15,513 nucleotides of DNA, from positions 1 to 15,513 of the forward strand of contig JBCCQN010000193.1 in the NCBI GenBank assembly GCA_039024315.1. The letters are read 5' to 3'. Within the stretch, counting starts at the first letter, position 1, and every line of letters begins with the position of its first letter. Position numbers and translations under genes: made by a program. The stretch comes from JBCAWW01 sp039024315 (lineage in GTDB: Bacteria; Bacteroidota; Bacteroidia; J057). Positions 1 to 6,081 of this stretch are shown here, piece after piece. The notes under the pieces are model-generated. The model was not told the DNA's origin and did not search any database. It worked only from the letters and a program-made list of their open reading frames with translations.

Positions 1-77
1 AAGTGGACGGTTATCAACCAATGAAATCAAAGTTTTTACAAGATTTTGAATTGCGTAATTTCGACCTATGGATCTAA
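1..77 (+). CDS. possible 3' end of an upstream gene (partial)
   Basis: The frame starting at base 3 is open from the left edge to a TAA at 75-77 and would encode about 24 residues ending in FDLWI. If real, it would overlap the ATG of the amidohydrolase at 68 by ten bases, a common operon arrangement. There are too few residues to recognise a family. A second frame stops at base 24 and is an equally possible gene end, so this call is weak. Confidence 0.25.
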   Translation, partial: VDGYQPMKSKFLQDFELRNFDLWI

Positions 78-1261
78 AAAAACAAATCCAGTCTCGTGCC
101 GACGAGCTATTTGAAGCGGTAATCGAAAAACGACGCCACCTTCATATGCATCCAGAGCTTTCTTTTGAGGAAGCTAAGACTGCTGTCTATGTCCAAGATC
201 ATCTCAAAAAACTTGATATCCCTTTTGATACGGATATTGGTGGCCATGGTGTAGTGGGATATTTGAGGGGTACGGCTGAGTCGCCGAACGCTAAGACCAT
301 TGCCCTTAGGGCAGATATGGATGCTTTGCCCATCACTGAGGAAAATGAAGTAGCTTACAAATCGCAAAATCCAGGCGTCATGCATGCCTGCGGCCATGAT
401 GTGCATACTTCTTCTCTCATGGGTACCGCCGAAATCCTTGCAGAGTTAAGGCCTTATTTCGCTGGGACAATCAAATTGATCTTCCAACCAGCCGAGGAAC
501 GCGTTCCCGGGGGAGCCTCTCTGATGATCAGAGACGGTGCGCTCAAAAACCCAGAGGTAGGCGCAATCTTAGGTCAACACGTCCAACCCTATTTTCCCGC
601 AGGCAAAATTGGGGTACGCTCCGGTATGTATATGGCTTCAGCCGATGAAATATATATGCGGGTAATTGGCAAAGGCGGTCATGCGGCCCATCCGGCGCAT
701 TTTATTGATCCTGTAGTGATGACGGCCCAGATCTTGGTGGCCTTACAGCAAGTGGTCAGTCGTTCCGATCCAAGGATACCGAGTATTCTTTCTTTTGGCC
801 GCCTCGAGGCGAACGGAGCCACCAATATCATTCCTGATTATGTAGATGTAACGGGTACTTTCCGAACGATGAATGAGCCTTGGCGGGCTCAAGCCCACGA
901 TAAGATCAAGGATATCGCCCATGGTATCGCCAAGAGTTTTGGCGGTAGCGTAGAGCTAGACATTCGCAAGGGCTATCCAGTACTCTACAATGACGAAGCC
1001 CTTACAGGCCGTACTCGTGGCCGCATAGCGGACTATATCGGCGAAGAAAACATCATCGATATGGATCTTTGGATGGCCGCAGAAGACTTCGCTTGGTATA
1101 CTCATGAAGTGCCAGGCTGCTTTTATCGCCTAGGAACCCGCAATGAAGCAAAGGGGATTGTCCATGGGTTGCATACCCCTCACTTTGACATTGAAGAATC
1201 GATCATGCGTCTCTCTACTGGCCTGATGGCCTGGTTGGCGCTGGAAGAATTGCTGGAATAA
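68..1261 (+). CDS. M20 family metallo-amidohydrolase (N-acyl amino acid / IAA-amino acid hydrolase type)
   Basis: This is a 397-residue zinc-type peptidase of the M20D/amidohydrolase group, which hydrolyses the amide bond of N-acyl amino acids such as hippurate, N-acetyl amino acids or indole-acetyl conjugates. The sequence shows HMHPELSFEE (27-36), RADMDALP (81-88), HACGHD with C108 and H110 as predicted metal ligands, PAEE with general base E143 and ligand E144, GQHV with H171, a GHAAHPAH dimerisation-domain motif (205-211), and LHTPHF near the C-terminus with H369 as the last predicted ligand. All expected ligands are present and the length is normal. There is no signal peptide, so it should be cytoplasmic. 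The exact substrate cannot be read from the sequence. No terminator follows the gene, and the next gene starts 109 bases downstream. Confidence 0.93.
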   Translation: MDLKKQIQSRADELFEAVIEKRRHLHMHPELSFEEAKTAVYVQDHLKKLDIPFDTDIGGHGVVGYLRGTAESPNAKTIALRADMDALPITEENEVAYKSQNPGVMHACGHDVHTSSLMGTAEILAELRPYFAGTIKLIFQPAEERVPGGASLMIRDGALKNPEVGAILGQHVQPYFPAGKIGVRSGMYMASADEIYMRVIGKGGHAAHPAHFIDPVVMTAQILVALQQVVSRSDPRIPSILSFGRLEANGATNIIPDYVDVTGTFRTMNEPWRAQAHDKIKDIAHGIAKSFGGSVELDIRKGYPVLYNDEALTGRTRGRIADYIGEENIIDMDLWMAAEDFAWYTHEVPGCFYRLGTRNEAKGIVHGLHTPHFDIEESIMRLSTGLMAWLALEELLE

Positions 1262-1370
1262 ACAAGGGTTTTCTATCTGAATTTCAGGGGTTTATACGTA
1301 TTGACAATCACGTCGAGAATGTGCTGATTAGAATATCTTAATTCCAGCTTACACCTTAAAACCCCTAAAA

Positions 1371-1877
1371 ATGAAAACGTCCTATTATGTTTTTCTCGCT
1401 AGCATCAGCTTTGTCCTGATCGCTTGTCAGCCAGCCGCAAAACAAACAGATTGGGAGGCCCTAAAATCAACCATTCAAGGATTAGAGGATCAATACGCTG
1501 AGGCGATGAAGGCAAATGACAATGAGGCTATTGCCAATCTCTATACTGATGACGCTATCCAAATGCCTAATGCTCAACCCATGATCAAAGGCCGGGCCGC
1601 CATCTTGGCCAATCTCAATGGAGCTGGCGAAAATGCTGAAGGTAATGGAGGAGGTCCTCCTACTTTTGAAACCATTGAGCTAATGGGAGATGAAGATATG
1701 GTGATTGAAATCGGGACTAGTAAGTCCATGAGTGCAGATGGCACCGGAAAAACGGGCAAATACATGGCCGTATGGAAAAAACAAGCTGATGGCTCCTACC
1801 TTATTTACAGAGACATTTTTAATGACGATGAGGATTATGACTCCCCAGAAGGCCAAGAGGAAATGAATGTAGAATAA
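1371..1877 (+). CDS. SnoaL-like / DUF4440 domain lipoprotein
   Basis: The 168-residue product begins with a lipoprotein signal peptide whose lipobox LIAC places the lipidated cysteine at C19, so it should be membrane anchored. Residues about 30-150 resemble the NTF2-fold DUF4440/SnoaL-like family: a helix with EDQYAEAMKANDNEAIANLY, then TDDAIQMPNAQPMIKGRAAI, then strands ending in GKYMAVWKKQADGSYLIYRDIFN. In this family the fold forms a small ligand-binding or dimerising pocket, and many members have no known enzymatic activity. The tail is acidic (DDEDYDSPEGQEE). It has its own upstream gap of 109 bases and is followed by a strong terminator. The function is unknown beyond the fold. Confidence 0.85.
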   Translation: MKTSYYVFLASISFVLIACQPAAKQTDWEALKSTIQGLEDQYAEAMKANDNEAIANLYTDDAIQMPNAQPMIKGRAAILANLNGAGENAEGNGGGPPTFETIELMGDEDMVIEIGTSKSMSADGTGKTGKYMAVWKKQADGSYLIYRDIFNDDEDYDSPEGQEEMNVE

Positions 1878-1937
1878 AGATTACCTCCTCTCTTCGCTAA
1901 TTGTACTCTTCAATGGAGTGAGCAATACAAAAATTAG

Positions 1938-1978
1938 AAAAGAGCGACTTCTCTGATAGGAAGATCGCTCTTTTTTTT
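1938..1978 (+). terminator. rho-independent terminator after the DUF4440 lipoprotein gene, possibly bidirectional
   Basis: AAAAGAGCGA at 1938-1947 pairs perfectly with TCGCTCTTTT at 1965-1974. Four more pairs form inside it (CTTC 1948-1951 with GAAG 1960-1963, one bulged A), and the run of T continues to 1978. The left arm is preceded by an A-rich stretch, so the same hairpin could also stop transcription coming leftward from arsM. Confidence 0.9.
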
Positions 1979-1999
1979 ACTAGAGATAAGCGTTCCGCG

Positions 2000-2029
2000 C
2001 TCCCGCATCCCGACCATCGGGATCGGGAG
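2000..2029 (-). terminator. GC-rich hairpin downstream of arsM
   Basis: CTCCCG (2000-2005) plus ATCCCGA (2007-2013) pair with TCGGGAT (2017-2023) plus CGGGAG (2024-2029). This gives a 13-bp stem with a three-base loop and one bulged C. It lies six bases past the arsM stop on the minus strand. No run of U follows, so it is more likely an mRNA 3'-end stabiliser, or a first element before the T-rich hairpin at 1938-1978, than a terminator on its own. Confidence 0.5.
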
Positions 2030-2034
2030 TAAAC

Positions 2035-2865
2035 CTAATTACAACAAGTCGGCCCACAGCAGCCTTCTTTCGCTTCCACTGGTTTACGCCCGAAGACGGT
2101 GATGCTAAATATGCCCAGCTCACTGTTTTTGAAACTTTGCACTTTTTCTTCGCTGAGAAAATCTCGGAGTAGCTCATCAGGCAGCACGATGGTTTTTTCC
2201 TTTTGGAGGGTGATCTCTTCAAAGCCACTGGCCTTGATTTGCTCCATATAATCGTTTTTTTGAATGGCTCCCGCCACACAGCCTGCGTACAATTCGGCGG
2301 CTTCTTGCAAACCCTCAGGCAGGTTGCCTTCGAGTACGATATCAGAGATACTAAAATGTCCGCCCGGCTTGAGAGTCCGATACACCTCTTGAAATACCTT
2401 TGCTTTGTTAGGAACGAGATTGAGGACGCAATTGCTCACGATGACGTCGATACTGTTGTCATCGATGGGTAGGTTTTCTATATCCCCTTCGCGGAACTCC
2501 ATATTGTGATAGCCCATCTGGCTAGCATTTTGGCGCGCGCGCTGGATCATTTCAGGACTAAAGTCAACCCCCATCACTTTACCTTCTGGGCCCGTTTCAT
2601 GTCGGGCGATAAAACAGTCATTGCCAGCACCAGAACCTAAATCTAAGACGATATCACCCTTTTTGATCTGGGCAAACTCCGTAGGCAGCCCGCAACCCAA
2701 ACCTAAGTCTGCGTCTGCATTGTAGCCATCAAGGTGATCATATTTGTCAGACATAATACTAATGGGGTCGTCTCCTCCGCTGCCACAACAGCTGCCTGTG
2801 CGGGCCACGGCCAATTCACTGTACTTCTCTTTGACGATGCTTTTGATTTCTTGAGATGTTTTCAT
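2035..2865 (-). CDS. arsM: arsenite S-adenosylmethionine methyltransferase
   Basis: The 276-residue cytoplasmic enzyme transfers methyl groups from S-adenosylmethionine to As(III), giving methylated and volatile arsenicals. Motif I of the Rossmann methyltransferase fold is LDLGSGAGND (74-83), and the acidic motif II is VMGVDFSPEM (98-106). The three cysteines expected to bind As(III) are present: C58 in GLGCGLP, C146 in SNCVLNL and C196 in YAGCVAG. An extra pair lies near the N-terminus (C26-C27 in SCCGSGG), and the protein ends CCGPTCCN, a cysteine-rich tail seen in some ArsM proteins that may relay metalloid. It is the second gene of arsR-arsM, 46 bases behind arsR, with a putative ArsR site just before its ATG. 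Confidence 0.96.
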   Translation of the reverse strand: MKTSQEIKSIVKEKYSELAVARTGSCCGSGGDDPISIMSDKYDHLDGYNADADLGLGCGLPTEFAQIKKGDIVLDLGSGAGNDCFIARHETGPEGKVMGVDFSPEMIQRARQNASQMGYHNMEFREGDIENLPIDDNSIDVIVSNCVLNLVPNKAKVFQEVYRTLKPGGHFSISDIVLEGNLPEGLQEAAELYAGCVAGAIQKNDYMEQIKASGFEEITLQKEKTIVLPDELLRDFLSEEKVQSFKNSELGIFSITVFGRKPVEAKEGCCGPTCCN

Positions 2866-2868
2866 ATC

Positions 2869-2894
2869 AATTGTTATATTGCAATAATACGATT
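2869..2894. promoter_or_regulatory. putative ArsR operator in front of arsM
   Basis: An imperfect 26-bp inverted repeat is centred between 2881 and 2882 (TTG|CAA core), with 10 of 13 base pairs symmetric. Its left arm ATTGTTATATT and the inverse of its right arm ATCGTATTATT match the arms of the arsR site at 3252-3273, but the arms are spread eight bases further apart. It sits three bases upstream of the arsM ATG. Binding by ArsR is inferred from the shared arms and from the known autoregulation of ArsR/SmtB repressors. Confidence 0.5.
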
Positions 2895-2911
2895 AAGGGA
2901 GGTAAAAAAAA

Positions 2912-3256
2912 TCAGCAACAGCCGATGGCTTTGCCGATTGATTTCATAAAACTAGCAATGATCTGTTCGATCTCGGTCCACTTTTCTTTATTGATGCAAT
3001 AGCAAACACTAGTGCCTTCGATATTACCGGTGATAAAACCGGCATTTTTGAGTTCGCGTAGGTGTTGAGAAATGGTAGGCTGCGCCAAACCAATTTCGTC
3101 AACGAGATCACCACAGATGCAGGCATTGACCTTGGCCAAGTGCTGCATAATCGCAATACGAGCAGGATGCCCCATCGTCTTGGCGAGACGGGCGATTTGA
3201 TTTTGCTCAGTACTGAATATTTCGCTTTTGGTGAGACCCATAATTTTTCTTTTCAT
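2912..3256 (-). CDS. arsR: ArsR/SmtB family As(III)-responsive transcriptional repressor
   Basis: A 114-residue winged-helix repressor, read from the ATG at 3256. The open frame reaches back to 3301, but that would run through the terminator of the upstream desaturase gene, so a downstream start (3256, or 3241 at MGLTKSE) is preferred. The recognition helix region is LAQPTISQHLRELKNAGF (57-74). A CxCGD motif (C46, C48) falls at the helix position where classical ArsR carries its As(III)-binding cysteines. More cysteines occur as CYC (C85, C87) and in the terminal GCC (C113, C114). Family knowledge says that As(III) or Sb(III) binding releases the protein from its operator. The gene heads the arsR-arsM unit and overlaps its own putative operator. 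Confidence 0.92.
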   Translation of the reverse strand: MKRKIMGLTKSEIFSTEQNQIARLAKTMGHPARIAIMQHLAKVNACICGDLVDEIGLAQPTISQHLRELKNAGFITGNIEGTSVCYCINKEKWTEIEQIIASFMKSIGKAIGCC

Positions 3257-3273
3257 TGTAATATTACGATGAA
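3252..3273. promoter_or_regulatory. putative ArsR autoregulatory operator
   Basis: A 22-bp inverted repeat is centred between 3262 and 3263, with 10 of 11 pairs symmetric and a TAATATTA core. It overlaps the arsR ATG at 3256 and lies where the arsR promoter or leader must be. Its arms match those of the site in front of arsM at 2869-2894. The assignment rests on symmetry, position and recurrence, not on a known consensus. Confidence 0.6.
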
Positions 3274-3282
3274 TATTCTGAT

Positions 3283-3317
3283 AAAAAAAGCGGAGAGGCA
3301 AAATTTTGCTTCTCCGC
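3283..3317 (-). terminator. rho-independent terminator after the carotenoid desaturase gene
   Basis: GCGGAGAGGCAAAA (3290-3303) pairs with TTTTGCTTCTCCGC (3304-3317) with a single G-U wobble, giving a very strong hairpin. On the minus strand it is followed by seven U residues (3283-3289). It lies just past the stop of the desaturase and separates that gene from arsR. On the plus strand the following sequence is also T-rich. Confidence 0.92.
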
Positions 3318-3331
3318 CCTTTATTTTTTGC

Positions 3332-4804
3332 TTATCCGAGCACCTTGGCAACCTCTGTCGCTACCACTTGGCCAGAGATAAGGGAAGGAGGCACTCCGGG
3401 TCCCGGAACGGTCAATTGGCCCGTATAGTAAAGGTTTTTGACCTTTTTTGAACGCAATTTGGGTTTGAAGAAAGCCGTCTGGAAAAGGGTGTTTGCTAAG
3501 CCGTAGGCATTGCCCTTAAAGGAATGATAATCTTTTTCAAAATCCTCCATGGCGTAAGAACGTTTCAAGATCACATGCTCTCGCACGGATTGTTTGGTGA
3601 TGCGCTCGAGACGATCCATGACGATCTCATAGTATTTTTCTCGTTGGGCATCATTGTCTTCTAGCCCTGGGGCTAGAGGAATGAGAATAAAGACATTTTC
3701 CATGCCTTCTGGCGCGCCAGTAGGATCTGTCTGCGTGGTCGCGGAGACATAAAACAGCGGCTTAGAAGGCCATTTGGGATTGGTGTAGATCTCCTCTGCA
3801 TGCAACTGAAAGTCCTCATCAAAGAAGAGGTTGTGATGCTTGAGCTTATCTAAGCGCTTATTGACACCGAGATAAAACAATAGACTCGAAGGCGACATGG
3901 TACGCTTGTCCCAATATTTGGGCGTATAATTTCGCCAAGGCTTTTCTAACAGACGCTGATCGGTATGCTGATAATCACTATTAGCGATCACCATATCCGC
4001 TTCAAACTCCCCTTGGGTCGTTATCACACGCTGGGCCTGTCCACCATTCACTTCGATTTTCTGTACTTCGGTGTTTAGCTGAAACTTGACGCCCTGTTCT
4101 TTGGCGACAGCGACCATGCCTTCGACTATCTTATGCATGCCCCCTTCCGGAAACCAAGTTCCCAAAGTCAGGTCAGCATGATTCATCATGGAGTAGAGCG
4201 CAGGGGTATTTTCGGGCGTAGCCCCCAGAAATAGCACCGGAAACTCAATGATCTTGATCAAACGAGGATTGGTGAAAAATTGACGCACATGCTTGCTCAT
4301 AGAGCTAAACATCTGGATGCGGAAGCTCTCCCTAATCAGGCGTAGATCAATAAATTCACCAATATTATGGGAAGGGCGAAAAACATAATCCTTCATCCCT
4401 ACCTCATATTTATAAGCAGCTTGCTTAAGAAATTCTCTCAGTTGTAATCCACTTCCAGGCTCTATGCTATCAAAAAGTGCTTCTAACTCTCCCATATCCG
4501 CAGGCACATCAACAAAATCATCATCACCAAAGTAGACGCGATAGCTTGGATTAAGACGCTTGAGGGTATAGTAGTCAGAGACTTTCTTGCCAAAAAGGTT
4601 GAAGAAATTTTCAAATACCTCAGGCATCCAATACCAACTCGGTCCCATATCAAAAACGAAACCGTCTTTCTCCCAGCGCCGAGCCCTGCCTCCTGCCTGA
4701 TCATTTTTTTCTAGGATGGTAACGTCGTATCCTTTTTGGCCAAGAAGAGATGCGGCAGTTAAACCCGCAAAACCGGCCCCTATCACGATGACTTTCTTAT
4801 TCAT
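3332..4804 (-). CDS. crtI: CrtI-type carotenoid (phytoene) desaturase
   Basis: The 490-residue FAD-dependent amine-oxidase-fold enzyme has an N-terminal dinucleotide-binding motif, VIVIGAGFAGLTAASLL (5-21), followed by E32 and GGRARRW. The stretch MGPSWYWMPEVFENFF (53-68) is typical of Bacteroidota CrtI. The C-terminal signature YTGQLTVPGPGVPPSLISGQ (460-479) is that of bacterial carotenoid desaturases. Such enzymes introduce double bases of conjugation into phytoene to give neurosporene or lycopene at the membrane. A phytoene synthase gene often follows crtI in this phylum but is absent here: the gene is closed by its own terminator before arsR. A related step such as a CrtD-like 3,4-desaturation cannot be excluded. 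No promoter was identified in the 111-base gap shared with the toxin-antitoxin operon. Confidence 0.9.
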   Translation of the reverse strand: MNKKVIVIGAGFAGLTAASLLGQKGYDVTILEKNDQAGGRARRWEKDGFVFDMGPSWYWMPEVFENFFNLFGKKVSDYYTLKRLNPSYRVYFGDDDFVDVPADMGELEALFDSIEPGSGLQLREFLKQAAYKYEVGMKDYVFRPSHNIGEFIDLRLIRESFRIQMFSSMSKHVRQFFTNPRLIKIIEFPVLFLGATPENTPALYSMMNHADLTLGTWFPEGGMHKIVEGMVAVAKEQGVKFQLNTEVQKIEVNGGQAQRVITTQGEFEADMVIANSDYQHTDQRLLEKPWRNYTPKYWDKRTMSPSSLLFYLGVNKRLDKLKHHNLFFDEDFQLHAEEIYTNPKWPSKPLFYVSATTQTDPTGAPEGMENVFILIPLAPGLEDNDAQREKYYEIVMDRLERITKQSVREHVILKRSYAMEDFEKDYHSFKGNAYGLANTLFQTAFFKPKLRSKKVKNLYYTGQLTVPGPGVPPSLISGQVVATEVAKVLG

Positions 4805-4875
4805 GCTTAAACAATAATGGTCTTTTGTTAAGACTTACTGTTAACTAGCAAAAGTCAGATTGGTTTTACAAATCT

Positions 4876-4883
4876 TATTTTTG
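4876..4883 (+). promoter_or_regulatory. Bacteroidota-type -7 element for the toxin-antitoxin-Nudix operon
   Basis: TATTTTTG is an exact match to the Bacteroidota primary sigma factor -7 consensus TAnnTTTG and lies 32 bases before the antitoxin ATG. A TTG at 4860-4862 is closer than the usual -33 spacing, so the upstream element is poor. A short inverted repeat, AGATT (4857-4861) with AATCT (4871-4875), flanks the region and could be an operator for autorepression. Confidence 0.4.
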
Positions 4884-4915
4884 AGATATTTCGTACCTTA
4901 TAGAAAAGTAATTTT

Positions 4916-5155
4916 ATGCGCGAAACTCTTAAAGCCTCATTACATCAACTTATCGATCAGATTGATGACGTTGAATTACTTGCTGCTTTTTATAAAATCA
5001 TCAGCGCAGGACAGGCAAGTTTAGCCTTCAGTGAATTAGAGCAAAGCGAGCAAGCCGCAATCAAATCTGGATTAGAAGATCTAGAGGCTGGAAAAGTATT
5101 TAGTCATCAAGAGATCATGGCCGAAGTTCAAGCTATTTTAAATCCCGAAAAATAG
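4916..5155 (+). CDS. antitoxin of a ParDE/RelBE-type module
   Basis: A 79-residue small, acidic, largely helical protein. Its second half, SGLEDLEAGKVFSHQEIMAE (51-70), resembles the C-terminal motif of putative addiction-module antitoxins (A/S-x-x-D/x-L-x-x-G-K-x-x-S-H-x-E-x-M-A-E). Its stop codon TAG (5153-5155) shares its last base with the GTG start of a ParE-like toxin, the classic antitoxin-first layout. Its expected role is to neutralise the toxin and, with it, repress the shared promoter. The DNA-binding part is not clearly recognisable, so promoter repression is family inference. Confidence 0.8.
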   Translation: MRETLKASLHQLIDQIDDVELLAAFYKIISAGQASLAFSELEQSEQAAIKSGLEDLEAGKVFSHQEIMAEVQAILNPEK

Positions 5156-5466
5156 TGAGGGCTATCATATGGACTAGGTCCGCCAGACAATCCTATCTTG
5201 ATCTTCTTTTAAGTCTGCAAGAGCGTTGGGGAGATGATTTTGCGGTTTCCTTTGCAGAACGAGTCGAAAAGCTAATCAGCCCTTTATCTGAATCGCCATT
5301 TTTATATCCGGTTTACACAAACTATCAAGAACGCAAAATACGTCGATGCGTCATTTCAAAACAGAGCGCATTCTTCTACACTGTCTCTGATAATTCAGTA
5401 GAATTAATTACTTTTTTTGACAATCGACAGAACCCTGATAAACTGCCTTTCAATTCCCCTTCATGA
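5155..5466 (+). CDS. ParE/RelE superfamily toxin
   Basis: A 103-residue protein starting at GTG (5155), immediately overlapping the antitoxin stop. Features of the ParE-like fold include the N-terminal strand IIWTRSARQSYLDLL (4-18), a long helix through GDDFAVSFAERVEKLI, the strand pair RKIRRCVISKQSAFFYTV (60-77), and the C-terminal VELITFFDNRQNP typical of Bacteroidota ParE-like toxins. Family members poison DNA gyrase (ParE) or cleave mRNA on the ribosome (RelE), and the sequence does not decide which. The stop codon overlaps the ATG of the following Nudix gene by four bases (ATGA), so toxin and Nudix are probably translated from one message. Confidence 0.85.
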   Translation: MRAIIWTRSARQSYLDLLLSLQERWGDDFAVSFAERVEKLISPLSESPFLYPVYTNYQERKIRRCVISKQSAFFYTVSDNSVELITFFDNRQNPDKLPFNSPS

Positions 5467-5996
5467 AATTTTGTAGCCATTGTGGGAGCGATCAGCTCAA
5501 ATGGGAAATCCCTGCCGACGACAATCGGCCTCGCTTTATTTGCGACAATTGTGGTACTATCCATTACCAAAATCCCAAGATGGTCGTCGGCACGCTCCCC
5601 ATTTACGAGGACAAGATTTTGCTTTGCCGGAGGGCCATAGAACCCCGCAAGGGCTACTGGGGATTACCGGCAGGCTATCTAGAGATGGGAGAAACCCTAG
5701 AGGGGGGAGCGTTCCGTGAAACGGTAGAAGAATCAGGAGCCAAAATCAAAATCACCCGCCTCCACGCAGTTTATAATATTCCTCGTATCAGTCAGATTTA
5801 TTTTTTTTACTTAGCTGAGATGGAGGACGAAAGTTTAGATATTGGCCCGGAAACCTTAGAAGCTGCCCTCTTCAAGCCCGAGGATATACCCTATGCAGAC
5901 ATGGCTTTTCCCTCTAGCACCTTTGCCATCAAGAAGTATTTGGCTTTTAAGGATCGGGATTTTGAGGGAGTCCACCAAGGTAATTGGGATCGCTAA
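5463..5996 (+). CDS. Nudix hydrolase with N-terminal zinc ribbon
   Basis: The 177-residue protein has a four-cysteine zinc ribbon (C4, C7, C27, C30) followed by a Nudix domain (about 38-160). The Nudix box is intact, G71-x5-E77-x7-R85-E86-x2-E89-E90-x-G92, carrying the residues that bind Mg2+ and hydrolyse nucleoside diphosphate-x compounds. The ribbon and layout recall NudC-like NADH pyrophosphatases, but the SQPWPFPxS motif that marks true NudC is not present after the box, so the substrate (ADP-ribose, dinucleotide, CoA or other) is open. The ATG lies inside the toxin stop (ATGA), implying translational coupling to the toxin-antitoxin pair. No terminator follows. Confidence 0.92.
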   Translation: MKFCSHCGSDQLKWEIPADDNRPRFICDNCGTIHYQNPKMVVGTLPIYEDKILLCRRAIEPRKGYWGLPAGYLEMGETLEGGAFRETVEESGAKIKITRLHAVYNIPRISQIYFFYLAEMEDESLDIGPETLEAALFKPEDIPYADMAFPSSTFAIKKYLAFKDRDFEGVHQGNWDR

Positions 5997-6081
5997 TTAG
6001 CAACTCAGTAGGCAGTCCCCTTAAATAATTACAGTATTTTACCCCCTTTCCTAATGCTAATACGTGCTCAATTTAGCTTCT

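Noticed and set aside
1301..1334. TTGACA ... TAGAAT pair upstream of the DUF4440 lipoprotein gene
   Set aside because: The spacing is 22 bases and the downstream element does not fit the TAnnTTTG consensus of this phylum, so it is not called a promoter.
1980..2279. Minus-strand 99-codon frame overlapping the end of arsM
   Set aside because: It is a shadow of arsM in another frame, and arsM itself has clear family motifs.
3257..3301. Longer arsR start at 3301
   Set aside because: The extra 15 codons would lie across the desaturase terminator and the arsR operator, and they do not resemble the ArsR family N-terminus.
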